DNA of 64,000 nucleotides. Source: Sphingomonas profundi (GTDB lineage Bacteria; Pseudomonadota; Alphaproteobacteria; Sphingomonadales; Sphingomonadaceae). Shown here piece by piece: positions 48,060 to 56,927 of this stretch (position 1 is its first letter; each line of letters starts with the position of its first letter). The stretch is taken from contig NZ_CP046535.1 in assembly GCF_009739515.1 (NCBI RefSeq), positions 310,001 to 374,000 of the forward strand. The letters run 5' to 3'. The notes under the pieces are model-generated. The model made no database searches, had not been told where the DNA came from, and worked only from the letters and a program-made list of their open reading frames with translations. Position numbers and translations under genes: made by a program.

Positions 48060-50897
48060 ATGAAAAGTAATCAGGCGACCGCCTACGCATCTATGTCTGC
48101 TGCCTTTCGGCTGTTTTATGGCCGGCGGCGGCTGTCTGGCTTGAATCGAAGCACTTCCACGCTCGCCCTACTTCTCGCATCGACCTTCGGTGCTAGCCAG
48201 GCACAAGCGCAATCCGTGACGCCAAACCTCGTCAGCGCGTGCTCCGGGATCAGCCTACCGCCTTCGGTCGTCACGGGCATCATCGCACCCATCGTGAATG
48301 GCATTGTCGCTCCTACCGAGGGGACGGTCAACTCGCTGTTGGGCATCGTTACGCCGCTCGACATCGATACGGTGACATTGCTCGCCAATGCGGCGGCTGG
48401 CGCCCCAATCACGCTTCAAGTGCTCAACCAGGCCGGTACCGTCGTAGGCCCGGCCGATCGCTGCGATCTGCGTGCCGACTCGTTCGGCCTCAATACGCAG
48501 GGTGGCGTCGCGATCGGCGGCAACCGTATTACCGGCCTTGGTACCAACGGACTTGATGCCTTCGCAGGCGAGGCGAGTTCGATCGCCTTCGGCAACTCCG
48601 CCGTTACAGACGCAACGGCAACCGGCGCGATCGCTTTCGGGACCGGCGCCGGCGTAGGTGCCGGGGCGGTCGGCGGTGCGGCGCTCGGCACCGGCGCGCA
48701 GGTCATAGCGGCAAATGGCGTCGCGCTTGGGGCCGGGAGCATGGCCGCGCGCGGGGCGCTTGCAAGCTATGGGGCGCTCGGCCTCATCGCGCCGCAAACA
48801 TCCTCGGGGGAGGTTTCGGTCGGCATGCCCGGGGCGGAACGCCAGATAACCAATGTCGCGGCCGGCTCGGCCCCCACCGATGCGGTGAATGTCGCGCAGC
48901 TCGCTGGGGTCGCTGCCCAGGTGGGCACCGTTGCCGGAAATGTCGTACTTTATGACGATGTATCGCGCAGCCGCGTGTCGCTGGGTGGGGTCGGCACGAG
49001 TGCCCCGCCGGTGGTGTTGGGCAACGTCGCCCCCGGTACGGTGGCCGCCGGCTCTACCGAGGCGGTTAATGGAGGACAGTTGTTCGCCGCCAACGGTGCC
49101 GTCACGAACAACAGTACCGCGATCACCAACCTCACCAACAATGTCTCCAACGGCGCGCTTGGACCTGTGCGCTATGCGGATCCCGCTGCGCCGACCGTCC
49201 CCAACGGTGGGATCCCCACCAACGACGTCACGCTGGCAGGCGAGGCGGCAGGGCCGGTGGGCTTGCACAATGTCCGCGACGGCGTGCTTGGCGCGGGTTC
49301 CACCGATGCGGTGAATGGAGGGCAAGTCGCGGGGCTTGGCGGCAGCGTGGCGGCCGCCATCGGTGGTGGCAGTGCATATGACTCGGCAACGAACCTGGTC
49401 ACGACCGGGCTGACCCTTGGCGGCGTCAGCTACGGCAGCATTCAAGCGGCGTTTGATGCGGTGAACGGCACGGTGAACGGCGGCGCGGGCAACCGCTTCT
49501 TCCGCGTGCAGTCGGCGCGGGGCGACGCCGTCGTTTCGGCCGACGACACTGTGGCGATCGGCCCGGATGCGATTGTCTCGGCCGCCAACAGTGTCGCGCT
49601 CGGGGCTGGCGCCGCCGCCGCTCGGGGTGCGAACGCCGGCTATGCCGCGATCGGCTTGAGCTCGCCGCAAACCTCGACAGGCGAAGTCTCGATTGGCGCT
49701 ACGGGCGCGGAGCGGCAGCTGACCAACGTCGCTGCCGGGTCTGCCGATACCGACGCGGTGAACGTGGCTCAATTGGCCGGGGTGGCGGAGCAGGTCGCGG
49801 CGCTCGGCGGCAGCGCGGTGCAATATGACGGCGCTGATCGCACGACGGTGACGCTTGCCGGCGCTGGCGGCACCACGATCAGCAACGTGCGCGCCGGTGC
49901 GCTCAGCGATACGTCCACCGATGCCGTGAACGGAGCACAGCTTTTCGCCACTAATGCTGCTACCACAGCCAACAGCAATGCGATTACCAACCTTACGAAC
50001 AGCGTGGCGAACGGCGGCACCGGCCCTGTCCGTTACTCGAGTCCCGGCAGTGCGACGACGCCCAATGGCGGCACACCGACCAACGATCTGACATTGGTCG
50101 GCGCGGCGGCCGCGCCGGTGGCGCTGCATAACGTCGCGAGCGGCGCTATCGCGGCGGGATCGACGGATGCCGTGAACGGTGGACAGATTTTCGATCTTGC
50201 GCTCACCGCGGTAAACGCGGTTGCCTACAACACCGACACGACGGGCGCTCGCACCAATACCGTCACCTTGCAGGGTGGGAACCCGGCGACTCCGGTGACG
50301 GTGACCAATGTCGCCCCCGGCGCCGTCGCGGCCGGATCGACCGACGCTGTTAATGGCGGGCAGCTTCAGGCGACCAATCAGGCAGTTGTCGCGGCGCAGG
50401 CCACCGCCGGCACCGCCCTCACGCTCGGGCAGAATTCAGTGCAGTATGACAGCCCGCGCCGTAGCGATATCACGCTGGGCTCCGGCGCCGGAGGCGGGTC
50501 CGGCGCCCCGGTCGCGTTGCATAATGTCGCCGCGGGCACCTCGGCTACCGATGCGGTGAATGTCGCGCAGCTTGGCAGCGGTCTGTCTAATGCGATCGGC
50601 CAGGCCAATAACTATACCGACCAGCGGCTGGCCGCAGTGAACTTCGACCTCCGCCGGGTGCGCCGCGACAGCGCCGCCGGCACCGCCGGTGCGCTCGCCG
50701 CCGCCAGCTTGCCGCAAGCCTATGAAGCAGGTCGAGGAATGGTCGCCTTTGCTGGCGGCACATACCGCGGTCAGTCGGCCTTCGCGCTCGGTCTTTCTAA
50801 GGCCATGGACGACGGCCATACGGTCGTGAAGCTCAGCGGAAGCTACGATACGCAGAACCGCGTCGGTGGAGCTGCTGGCGTAGGCTATCAGTTCTGA
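48060..50897 (+). CDS. Trimeric autotransporter adhesin (YadA-like)
   Basis: A 945-residue outer-membrane adhesin that forms homotrimers. An extended signal peptide (about 1-55) ends LASTFGASQAQAQ. A non-repetitive region (about 56-190) precedes YadA-type head and neck repeats: IAFGTGAGVGAG, VALGAGSMAARG, ITNVAAGSAPTDAVNVAQLA. A module of about 215 residues is present twice in tandem (VALGAGSMAARG at about 230; VALGAGAAAARG at about 520). The C-terminal 75 residues form the YadA anchor barrel (AAGTAGALAAASLPQAYEAG ... VGGAAGVGYQF, ending in Phe). It is preceded by a clear ribosome site and followed by a strong hairpin. It was probably acquired with the accessory region. Confidence 0.93.
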   Translation: MKSNQATAYASMSAAFRLFYGRRRLSGLNRSTSTLALLLASTFGASQAQAQSVTPNLVSACSGISLPPSVVTGIIAPIVNGIVAPTEGTVNSLLGIVTPLDIDTVTLLANAAAGAPITLQVLNQAGTVVGPADRCDLRADSFGLNTQGGVAIGGNRITGLGTNGLDAFAGEASSIAFGNSAVTDATATGAIAFGTGAGVGAGAVGGAALGTGAQVIAANGVALGAGSMAARGALASYGALGLIAPQTSSGEVSVGMPGAERQITNVAAGSAPTDAVNVAQLAGVAAQVGTVAGNVVLYDDVSRSRVSLGGVGTSAPPVVLGNVAPGTVAAGSTEAVNGGQLFAANGAVTNNSTAITNLTNNVSNGALGPVRYADPAAPTVPNGGIPTNDVTLAGEAAGPVGLHNVRDGVLGAGSTDAVNGGQVAGLGGSVAAAIGGGSAYDSATNLVTTGLTLGGVSYGSIQAAFDAVNGTVNGGAGNRFFRVQSARGDAVVSADDTVAIGPDAIVSAANSVALGAGAAAARGANAGYAAIGLSSPQTSTGEVSIGATGAERQLTNVAAGSADTDAVNVAQLAGVAEQVAALGGSAVQYDGADRTTVTLAGAGGTTISNVRAGALSDTSTDAVNGAQLFATNAATTANSNAITNLTNSVANGGTGPVRYSSPGSATTPNGGTPTNDLTLVGAAAAPVALHNVASGAIAAGSTDAVNGGQIFDLALTAVNAVAYNTDTTGARTNTVTLQGGNPATPVTVTNVAPGAVAAGSTDAVNGGQLQATNQAVVAAQATAGTALTLGQNSVQYDSPRRSDITLGSGAGGGSGAPVALHNVAAGTSATDAVNVAQLGSGLSNAIGQANNYTDQRLAAVNFDLRRVRRDSAAGTAGALAAASLPQAYEAGRGMVAFAGGTYRGQSAFALGLSKAMDDGHTVVKLSGSYDTQNRVGGAAGVGYQF

Positions 50898-50903
50898 ATC
50901 CTG

Positions 50904-50932
50904 GGGCGGCGGAGCGCGATGCTCCGCCGCCC
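50904..50932 (+). terminator. 12-bp hairpin after the adhesin gene
   Basis: A perfect GC-rich stem (50904-50915 with 50921-50932) with a five-base loop begins seven bases after the stop. AAACAATG follows, so there is no U-tract, but position and stability suggest termination. Confidence 0.6.
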
Positions 50933-51149
50933 AAACAATGTCGGTATCCGCAGCGGCAACCGAATCTGACAGTTATATGACCGCTATTTGCCAACATTCA
51001 GACCCGAGCCCTTAAACGGACGTAAAGGTTCCGGGTCAGCAGCGCGGGCAGCAAACCAGAGGGCAGGCGCACTGCGGTTTTCCGGAGCACCTGGACCTCA
51101 AGCCGGCCGTTGGAAGCGGAGGGCTCACAACTCGCTCATCCTGCTCGGA

Positions 51150-51285
51150 CTAGGTGCCGTTAGGCCCTGGTACGCCGCGACGGTTCAGCGCGGACGCCAT
51201 GGCCGTAGCGCCAATCGCACCTTCCGTCGCGATCTGACGCAGAGTCGGTGCGTCCGCCGCCGCCGGCTGCACTGCCGCCGCGCGG
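51150..51285 (-). pseudogene. Possible site-specific recombinase C-terminal fragment
   Basis: The minus-strand frame encodes APTLRQIATEGAIGATAMAS, ALNRRGVPGPNG, resembling the repeated helix-turn-helix of resolvase-type recombinases (IA..LN.RG.PT..G). Only about 40 residues are recognisable and they lie partly opposite the terminase scrap. Confidence 0.35.
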
Positions 51286-51474
51286 ATGGCCGCCCCGATC
51301 GAAGCAGGCCGCGTCCACATACAACCGGGAGCCACCTGGCATGCCGACCTTCGATCCGAGCTCGCGCAATTCCCGAACGGCAGGTTTGACGACCAGGTCG
51401 ACAGCATCTCGCAGTTCCTGTTGTGGGTAAGGTCGCACCGGACGCCGAGCTTCCAGCTCGCGCGCACCCGTTAG
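51286..51474 (+). pseudogene. C-terminal fragment of a second phage terminase
   Basis: The frame encodes IEAGRVHIQPGATWHADLRS, ELAQFPNGRFDDQVDSISQF and LLWV. It aligns with the end of the intact terminase at 44.4-45.8 kb (IEQGHVHIPAEAPWLATFQS...KHDDQVDSVSQFLMWV), keeping the nuclease DDQVDS motif. The upstream part is missing. It points to a second, related prophage segment next to the nuclease gene that follows. Confidence 0.8.
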
Positions 51475-52055
51475 GCGGCGGGCTGCCCGTCTGAAGTCTC
51501 AAGTGACGACGCTGCGCAATGAACAACTTTCGCGAGATCGTCGATGCGGCACGGCTCACCCAGGCGCCGTACGCCTCGCAATCCAATCGTCTGCTGATGA
51601 GGTAGTCTGCTCGCTCCCACCACATAAAAGCTCCACTGTTGCGGATCGCGGTGGTCGGCAGAGGCGTCCAGAACTTCGTGGAGAGCAAAGATGTAGAGGT
51701 CTGCCCACCTGCGACGATCGCCGATCCACTCGGCTCCATCCCACCTTCCGGTCCGTTCCGCGATGTCGAAGGCGCAGCGGCTTGGCCTGATGCTCTCCCA
51801 GCTCTGGCGCATGGCGGATTGCTTGACCTCCAGCCGAAGGCCATCCGCTCGCTCGAAATCCCATGCGTGATAATCCTGAGAACACCAACGCCAGGACGGG
51901 CAAAGGGCGGCGGCTACAATCGCTTCGACCACCAGGCCTCGCAGCACGTTCGTTACGAGCGGCCTGCCAAATGCTGCAGCCGATGCTGCTGCCATAATCT
52001 CCACGACGCCGACTCCATCATGCGTCGTGGTGGCGGGTGCTTCTCCGGAGTACAT
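51471..52055 (-). CDS. PD-(D/E)XK-like nuclease-fold protein
   Basis: A 194-residue protein without a known name. RGLVVEAIVAAAL (E44), AWDFERADG (D66) and LRLEVKQSA (E76-x-K78) give the E...D...ExK pattern of PD-(D/E)XK nucleases. The second half is Trp- and Asp-rich (RWADLYIFALHEVLDASADH) and ends in a variable tail. It is divergent from the XRE gene 47 bases away, a layout typical of restriction enzymes with controller proteins, but no methyltransferase is adjacent. A start at M21 (51995) is possible. DNA cleavage is inferred from motifs only. Confidence 0.65.
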   Translation of the reverse strand: MYSGEAPATTTHDGVGVVEIMAAASAAAFGRPLVTNVLRGLVVEAIVAAALCPSWRWCSQDYHAWDFERADGLRLEVKQSAMRQSWESIRPSRCAFDIAERTGRWDGAEWIGDRRRWADLYIFALHEVLDASADHRDPQQWSFYVVGASRLPHQQTIGLRGVRRLGEPCRIDDLAKVVHCAASSLETSDGQPAA

Positions 52056-52102
52056 ACTATAGAGGATAAACTCTCACCGGCGAACCAGTCAACTCGGCGC
52101 GC

Positions 52103-52309
52103 ATGGATATGCGTAAGCTGGTGGGAGACAATGTGCGGCGCGTACGCCATAAGGCCGGGCTGTCGCAGGAGCAGCTGGCGGAACACTCCGGCTTCACCCA
52201 GCAGTACATCTCCGATCTCGAACGCGGTCGACGCAATCCGACGGTCGTCTCGCTGTTCGAACTCGCCCAGGCGTTAGGAACCACACCGGTCGCGCTCATC
52301 AGCCCCTAA
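52103..52309 (+). CDS. XRE-family regulator (controller-like)
   Basis: A 68-residue helix-turn-helix protein, essentially a bare domain: LVGDNVRRVRHKAGLSQEQL, AEHSGFTQQYISDLERGRRN, PTVVSLFELAQALG. The size and fold fit restriction-modification controller (C) proteins and small phage repressors. It is transcribed away from the PD-(D/E)XK gene, so the 47-base gap should contain promoters for both. No methylase follows. Confidence 0.85.
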   Translation: MDMRKLVGDNVRRVRHKAGLSQEQLAEHSGFTQQYISDLERGRRNPTVVSLFELAQALGTTPVALISP

Positions 52310-52581
52310 GGCAAGAGGTCTGCCACCCTGGGTCCGGTGATCGGTGTCAGGAAGTCGCTCACTGTAACGGGTGAGGGGAGGTGCTAGACGGCCTGGAATT
52401 GTCGGAGCAGCTCGCACGATGCGACGCCCTCGTTCGTGGCTACTGTTGCTAAGAGGCTGTGTCGGAAAGGGTTGAGTGGCCGGAGTTTGGTTGATTCTAG
52501 CGGAGCGCTTGAATTGCTTCAGCGTCAGCAAGCTAGAAAGCAAACGGGGCTTTGAACTCGGCCACGCGTGCAGGTGGGCCA

Positions 52582-54495
52582 TCACGTCACGTCCGCCAGG
52601 GCGGCGTCTTCCGGTGTCGTGATTGCCGCGATCGCGTCCTCCAGCGAGCGAACATAGCTGTTCGCCCCGACCGCCTGCTGGATGCCACGATCGCCGAGCA
52701 CCGCCTCGCCTTCAGGCCACAGGCCGACAACGATCCGCGCGGCCGGAGCGCGCTGGCGTAGGCGTCGGACCAGGTAGCGCACGTGTGAGGGCGACCCGGC
52801 CAGTTCGAGATAGGACAGCATGATGACATCGAAGCCGGCGAGATCGAGCTGACCGATAGTGTCACGCCTGACGGCGCTGTGCGGGACCATGCGCGCGACG
52901 ACACCGCGTTGCTTGAGCAGCTGGATCAGCATCCCCGAGACGGCATCGTCGAACGGTCCGCGACCCGACACGCAGGCGATCGTGCCTACGCCCTTGTCGC
53001 TCGCGATCGATCCGGCCTGCTCGGTTGGCCCGGTCGCATCGACATGATCCTCAAGGTCGCCGATCACCGCCAGCATCGCAAGGCTCATCTGCCGGGCCCG
53101 GTCGCGGTCGATCGTGCCGCGCGCCTCGTCCTCGGCGGCCAGCTTCAGGCCCTTGAGCACGACGCCGTCATAATAGTCGACCAGAGAACGATCGGCGAGC
53201 AGCAGCTCCGCCTGTGCCAGCGCCTCGTCCGGGTTGTTGGCAAGCACGCGCTGGTAGAAGCTCTCGACCGGAGACAGCGCCGGGCGGTCTCCCAGAAGCA
53301 CGTCGAAGAACTCGAGGCTCTTCACGTGCCGCCCCATCACCACCAGGCAGAGCGTGAGCGGCGTCGACATGATGAGGCCGATCGGACCCCATAGCCACGT
53401 CCAGAACACGGCCGAGACGATCACCGACACCGGCGAGAGCCCGGTCGAGTGGCCGTAGAGCAGTGGCTCGACGACGTAGCCGACCAGCGGCTCGACCACC
53501 ACGAAGAGCAGCGCAACGTAGATTGCCATCGACCAGCCCGGATCGACCGCCGCGCCCAGGGCTATCGGCGCGACGGCGGCAAGGAACGAACCGATGTACG
53601 GCACGAAGCGCAGCAACCCCGCGAGGATGCCCCACATCGCCGGCGACGGGATACCGATCGCCCACAGGCCGAGCCCGATGATGACGCCGAAGCCGGTGTT
53701 CACCGCCAGTTGCGACAGGAAGTATTTGCTGAGCCGCTTGCCGGCATCGTCCATAGCCAGCGTGGTGCGATGGAGGTCGCTCGATCCGAACAGGCGGATG
53801 AAACGATCGCGCAAATCCTCCTTCTGCATCAGCACGAAGATGGCGACGATCAGCACGATCACCGTCGTTTCGAGCGGGCCGAGGATCGGCTCCAGGATGG
53901 TGCGCGCGAGCGTCAGCGGCGAGGTCTGCGGCTGCGCCATCTCGACCAGCACGGGCCGGCGCGAGACGGAAGCGGCGGGCGTGCCGGCGGCCGGAGGCGC
54001 TAGCGTGGCCGGGGTGGCACCGTCCCTCGCGCGCACGGCGGGCTTGGTCCCGCCGCCCAGCTCCTTGGTGAGCGAGGCTAGCCGGGCGACGGCGAAGCCC
54101 TGCACACCCTGCACCTTCGCCTCGATCGTCTTGGCGTATCGCGGCGCATCGGCCGTGAGGGCCGCCGCCTGGGAACCGATCAGCGTGCCGATCAGCCCCA
54201 TCAGGCCGAGCGCCGCCAACACCGTGAGGATCACCGCCGGCGCTCGCCAAAGGCGCAGCCGCTGGAGCAGGTCCACCACCGGCGACAGCACAAACGACAG
54301 CATCACTGCGAGCATGATCGGGATCAGCACGTCCTGCGCGAAGTAGAGCGCCGCCACCGACAGCGCCGCCACCGCGATGCCAAGCAGGCTCTTCAGCTCC
54401 GGCGACGAGACGCCGGGCACCCGCGCGGCACCGGGCGTCGTCTCGCTGCTGCCGGTGACGACATCCTTGTAGCCGGCCACGTCATCACCGCTCAT
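52582..54495 (-). CDS. AI-2E-family permease with extra C-terminal domain
   Basis: A 637-residue inner-membrane protein. Residues about 35-420 form the PerM/AI-2E transporter domain with roughly eight helices (LLGIAVAALSVAALYFAQDV, ILAGLLRFVPYIGSFLAAVA, TPLTLCLVVMGRH) and a long soluble insertion of low complexity near 150-200. A helical linker (YQRVLANNPDEALAQAELLL) leads to a C-terminal alpha/beta domain (about 500-637; FDVIMLSYLELAGSPSHVRY, RIVVGLWPEGEAVLGDRG) that resembles a receiver or B12-binding fold without clear cofactor residues. Most family members lack it. The transported substrate is unknown. Confidence 0.82.
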   Translation of the reverse strand: MSGDDVAGYKDVVTGSSETTPGAARVPGVSSPELKSLLGIAVAALSVAALYFAQDVLIPIMLAVMLSFVLSPVVDLLQRLRLWRAPAVILTVLAALGLMGLIGTLIGSQAAALTADAPRYAKTIEAKVQGVQGFAVARLASLTKELGGGTKPAVRARDGATPATLAPPAAGTPAASVSRRPVLVEMAQPQTSPLTLARTILEPILGPLETTVIVLIVAIFVLMQKEDLRDRFIRLFGSSDLHRTTLAMDDAGKRLSKYFLSQLAVNTGFGVIIGLGLWAIGIPSPAMWGILAGLLRFVPYIGSFLAAVAPIALGAAVDPGWSMAIYVALLFVVVEPLVGYVVEPLLYGHSTGLSPVSVIVSAVFWTWLWGPIGLIMSTPLTLCLVVMGRHVKSLEFFDVLLGDRPALSPVESFYQRVLANNPDEALAQAELLLADRSLVDYYDGVVLKGLKLAAEDEARGTIDRDRARQMSLAMLAVIGDLEDHVDATGPTEQAGSIASDKGVGTIACVSGRGPFDDAVSGMLIQLLKQRGVVARMVPHSAVRRDTIGQLDLAGFDVIMLSYLELAGSPSHVRYLVRRLRQRAPAARIVVGLWPEGEAVLGDRGIQQAVGANSYVRSLEDAIAAITTPEDAALADVT

Positions 54496-54842
54496 TACCT
54501 ATCCTTCAATGATGCGGTTTTCCGCGAGACCGTTGCCGAACCCCTGATGGCCGCGATATCGACAAGGCGCGCCGCGTCGGCCGTTGTCCACCATCTTTTA
54601 ATGCCTTCCCGACGGGTTTCACCAATCAGGTCAAGTAAGGCTCGAACTGGGGGCGCGCTTCGGCTAACCCGCGGTCGCCCGTCCGGAAGATGCTGGCGAT
54701 CCCGTCGCCAGGCAACGAGCCCGCAGAGAGCCACACTCACGACCCCTTTTCGGCAGCGCTGAGAGGCGGAACATCGTATCCTTCTGTTCGCTAAACGGAA
54801 TGTCACGGCTGATCTGGCCGGTGGCACCCGAGGAGCGCTGCC
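54496..54842. other. Divergent intergenic region of the permease and DUF892 genes
   Basis: 347 bases without a supported coding sequence. It contains a candidate EcfG-type promoter near 54768 driving the DUF892 gene; small frames on either strand look random. Confidence 0.5.
54768..54794 (+). promoter_or_regulatory. Candidate EcfG (general stress) promoter
   Basis: GGAAC at 54768-54772 is followed after 16 bases by CGCTAA at 54789-54794. Alphaproteobacterial general-stress promoters read GGAAC-N16/17-CGTT, so the -35 element is perfect and the -10 differs by one base. It lies about 50 bases before a DUF892 gene, a stress-protein family. Confidence 0.4.
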
Positions 54843-55352
54843 ATGTCAACCCCTGAGGATCTCAAGGACATCTATACCGACGAGCTGAAGGATCTATGGT
54901 CCGCCAACGACCAGATGAAGCGGCTGTTGAAGAAGATCTCGACCAAGGCCAGCGATCCGCAGCTCAAGGAAATGCTGACGAAATCGCAAGAGGGCATCGA
55001 TAAGCACACCGACGTGCTCAAGGAACTGATCGCCGGGCAGGACGAGAAGGTCTCTAAGGAGCATTGCAAGGGTATGGAGGGCCTCGTCACCGAGGCGACC
55101 AAGCATGTCGTGGAGGAAGGGCCGGAGAAAGGACCGCTGCTCGACGTCATCATCATCGCGCAGTACCAGCGGATGACGCATTACGGCATCGCCGGCTTCG
55201 GCACCGCCGCCGCCTACGCCAAGGCGCTCGGCCTGAAGGACGACAATAAAAAGCTGCGCGACGCCACCAAGGAAATCTACGGCGGCGACGAGTATATGAC
55301 GAAGCTCGCCGAGACCGCCGTCAACCTGCACGCCGAGGCTGCGGGCGATTGA
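54843..55352 (+). CDS. DUF892 (YciF-type) ferritin-like protein
   Basis: A 169-residue four-helix protein: LKDIYTDELKDLWSANDQMK in helix 1, KHTDVLKEL in helix 2, with acidic/His residues (D, E, H in QYQRMTHYGIAGFGTAAAYA) positioned as for a di-iron site. YciE/YciF proteins are stress-induced ferritin-like proteins of uncertain chemistry. The ATG is preceded by GAGGAG. The GGAAC-type promoter upstream suggests control by the general stress response. Confidence 0.88.
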   Translation: MSTPEDLKDIYTDELKDLWSANDQMKRLLKKISTKASDPQLKEMLTKSQEGIDKHTDVLKELIAGQDEKVSKEHCKGMEGLVTEATKHVVEEGPEKGPLLDVIIIAQYQRMTHYGIAGFGTAAAYAKALGLKDDNKKLRDATKEIYGGDEYMTKLAETAVNLHAEAAGD

Positions 55353-55409
55353 TCCCCCAGGCCCGCCGGTACGCCGGCGGGTCACCCTCGATCATCTGAA
55401 GGACAGCGG

Positions 55410-55646
55410 ATGTTCGAGTTTTCGCCCTACCATATGGCCCTCGCGGTGCTCGGTTGCGGCCTGATCGTCGCTTACTGGCTGCCCCGCTTCGTCTCGGGGC
55501 GAGAGCCCGCCGCCTCCACCCTCCTGATCCTCTCCGGCATGGGGTGCCAGCACGCTGCTGCCGGGACAGCCGGTATACCCGCCAGGACGTCAGCCTGTCC
55601 TCAGCTTTACTCCGGATCAACTCGCCCTCTGCGCGTTACACGCTAG
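55410..55646 (+). pseudogene. N-terminal fragment of a cation:proton antiporter
   Basis: MFEFSPYHMALAVLGCGLIV and AYWLPRFVSGREPAASTLLI look like the first helix and loop of a CPA1/NhaP-type antiporter. After about residue 46 (SGMG) the sequence becomes an unrelated, Cys/Ser/Arg-rich tail, so the remaining 350 or more residues are lost. It starts 57 bases after the DUF892 gene. It might alternatively be a small expressed peptide, but the abrupt loss of hydrophobic pattern favours truncation. Confidence 0.5.
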
Positions 55647-55652
55647 AGCCGG

Positions 55653-56927
55653 CTAAGCTTGCCGGGCAGAGCGTGCCGCGCGGAGCAGCAGTAGTGCCGC
55701 CAGCCCGGTTCCGATCAGGCCGAGCAGCAATGCCGTCCGCAGTCGCTTGGCAGGCTCGCCTGTCGCTACATCGCTGATCGCGCCGATCAGCGGTGGTCCG
55801 GCGCCGTAACCCGCGAGAGTGGAGATCATCACCAGCAGCGCAGCGGCGGTCGCGCGAGTCTCCGGTGCGACGCGGGACTGCGTCGCCGCAATCGTCATCG
55901 GCCCGGAGGCGGAAGTGGCGCCATAGGCCAGCGCAGCGAAGATGCAGAAAAGTGTGAAGGATCGACTGCTCAGCGCGGCGACTAGCAACATAATGCAGAG
56001 CCCGTGCCCCGCTGCCGCCATCAAGATCGGAGCGGCCATCGTCCTGCGCGAGAGCATATCGGCGATGCGCCCGGTGAGGATCATGACGGCGGCCGAGATC
56101 AGCCCGGTGGCGAGGCCAAGGCCTTGCCCCACTTCCGCCTTGCCGAGCGCGAACGTGCGGACCGCATAGGTAGGCGCCCATATGACAATCGCGAACATCT
56201 CGATGCTGCCGAGCGCGGCGGCAAACGCCACCCAGCGGTAGAACGGATCGCAGAAGAGCCGGGCGAAGGTGGCGAGGAGCAGGCCGACCGCTTCTGCCGG
56301 CGACCGTGCGCGCGTCGCCGGGGGCGTCGCGCCGGGCTCCATCGCGCCGCGCACCGGCTCGCGTATCGCCAGCACCAGCACCAGCGCGAGCAGGAGGCCG
56401 GGTGCCGCCGCCGCGACGAAGGTCCAGCGCCAGCCGATCGCCTCGGCGACGATGCCGCCGATATAGAGCGAGATCAACGTGCCAGCCGGAACGGCCGAGA
56501 AGAAGATCGCCGTCACCGTGGCCCGTCGCTCGGGCGGATAGAGATCGCCGATCAGTGACAGCGAGGCGGGATAGCCGCCCGCTTCCCCGATCGCGACGCC
56601 GACGCGTGCGAGCGAGAGCTGGACGAAACTGCCGGCGGCGCCGCACGCGGCAGTCATGATGCTCCACGCGACAAGGCATCCGGCGAGCAGCCGGACGCGA
56701 TTACGCCGATCCGCCAGATAGGAGAGCGGTATGCCCATGAAGACGTAGAGGAGCGCGAAGCTCGTGCCGGAAACGAAGCCCAGCTGCCAGTCGGCTAGGC
56801 CGAGGTCGCGCTGGATATCCGTTGCGACGAGGGCGATCACCTGCCGATCGACATAGCTGACGAGGCAAACCAGATAGAGGATGGCCAGCACATGATGCGG
56901 GCGTGTCGCTGCCTTCCCGCCGCTCAC
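55653..56927 (-). CDS. MFS transporter
   Basis: A 424-residue transporter with about twelve membrane helices and no signal peptide. The first-half MFS motif is FMGIPLSYLADRRNRVRLLA, and ARVGVAIGEAGGYPASLSLI and YPPERRATVTAIFFSAVPAG are typical of the spinster-like group of sphingomonads. It is divergent from the TonB-receptor gene and probably carries the same compound, or a product, across the inner membrane. The substrate is unknown. Confidence 0.9.
   Translation of the reverse strand: MSGGKAATRPHHVLAILYLVCLVSYVDRQVIALVATDIQRDLGLADWQLGFVSGTSFALLYVFMGIPLSYLADRRNRVRLLAGCLVAWSIMTAACGAAGSFVQLSLARVGVAIGEAGGYPASLSLIGDLYPPERRATVTAIFFSAVPAGTLISLYIGGIVAEAIGWRWTFVAAAAPGLLLALVLVLAIREPVRGAMEPGATPPATRARSPAEAVGLLLATFARLFCDPFYRWVAFAAALGSIEMFAIVIWAPTYAVRTFALGKAEVGQGLGLATGLISAAVMILTGRIADMLSRRTMAAPILMAAAGHGLCIMLLVAALSSRSFTLFCIFAALAYGATSASGPMTIAATQSRVAPETRATAAALLVMISTLAGYGAGPPLIGAISDVATGEPAKRLRTALLLGLIGTGLAALLLLRAARSARQA

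Noticed and set aside
48255..50129. Long minus-strand frame in the adhesin gene
   Set aside because: Caused by repetitive codon pattern of the adhesin; no recognisable protein.
55636..56679. Minus-strand frame overlapping the MFS transporter in another frame
   Set aside because: The MFS frame has complete helices and motifs; the other is Arg/His-rich shadow.
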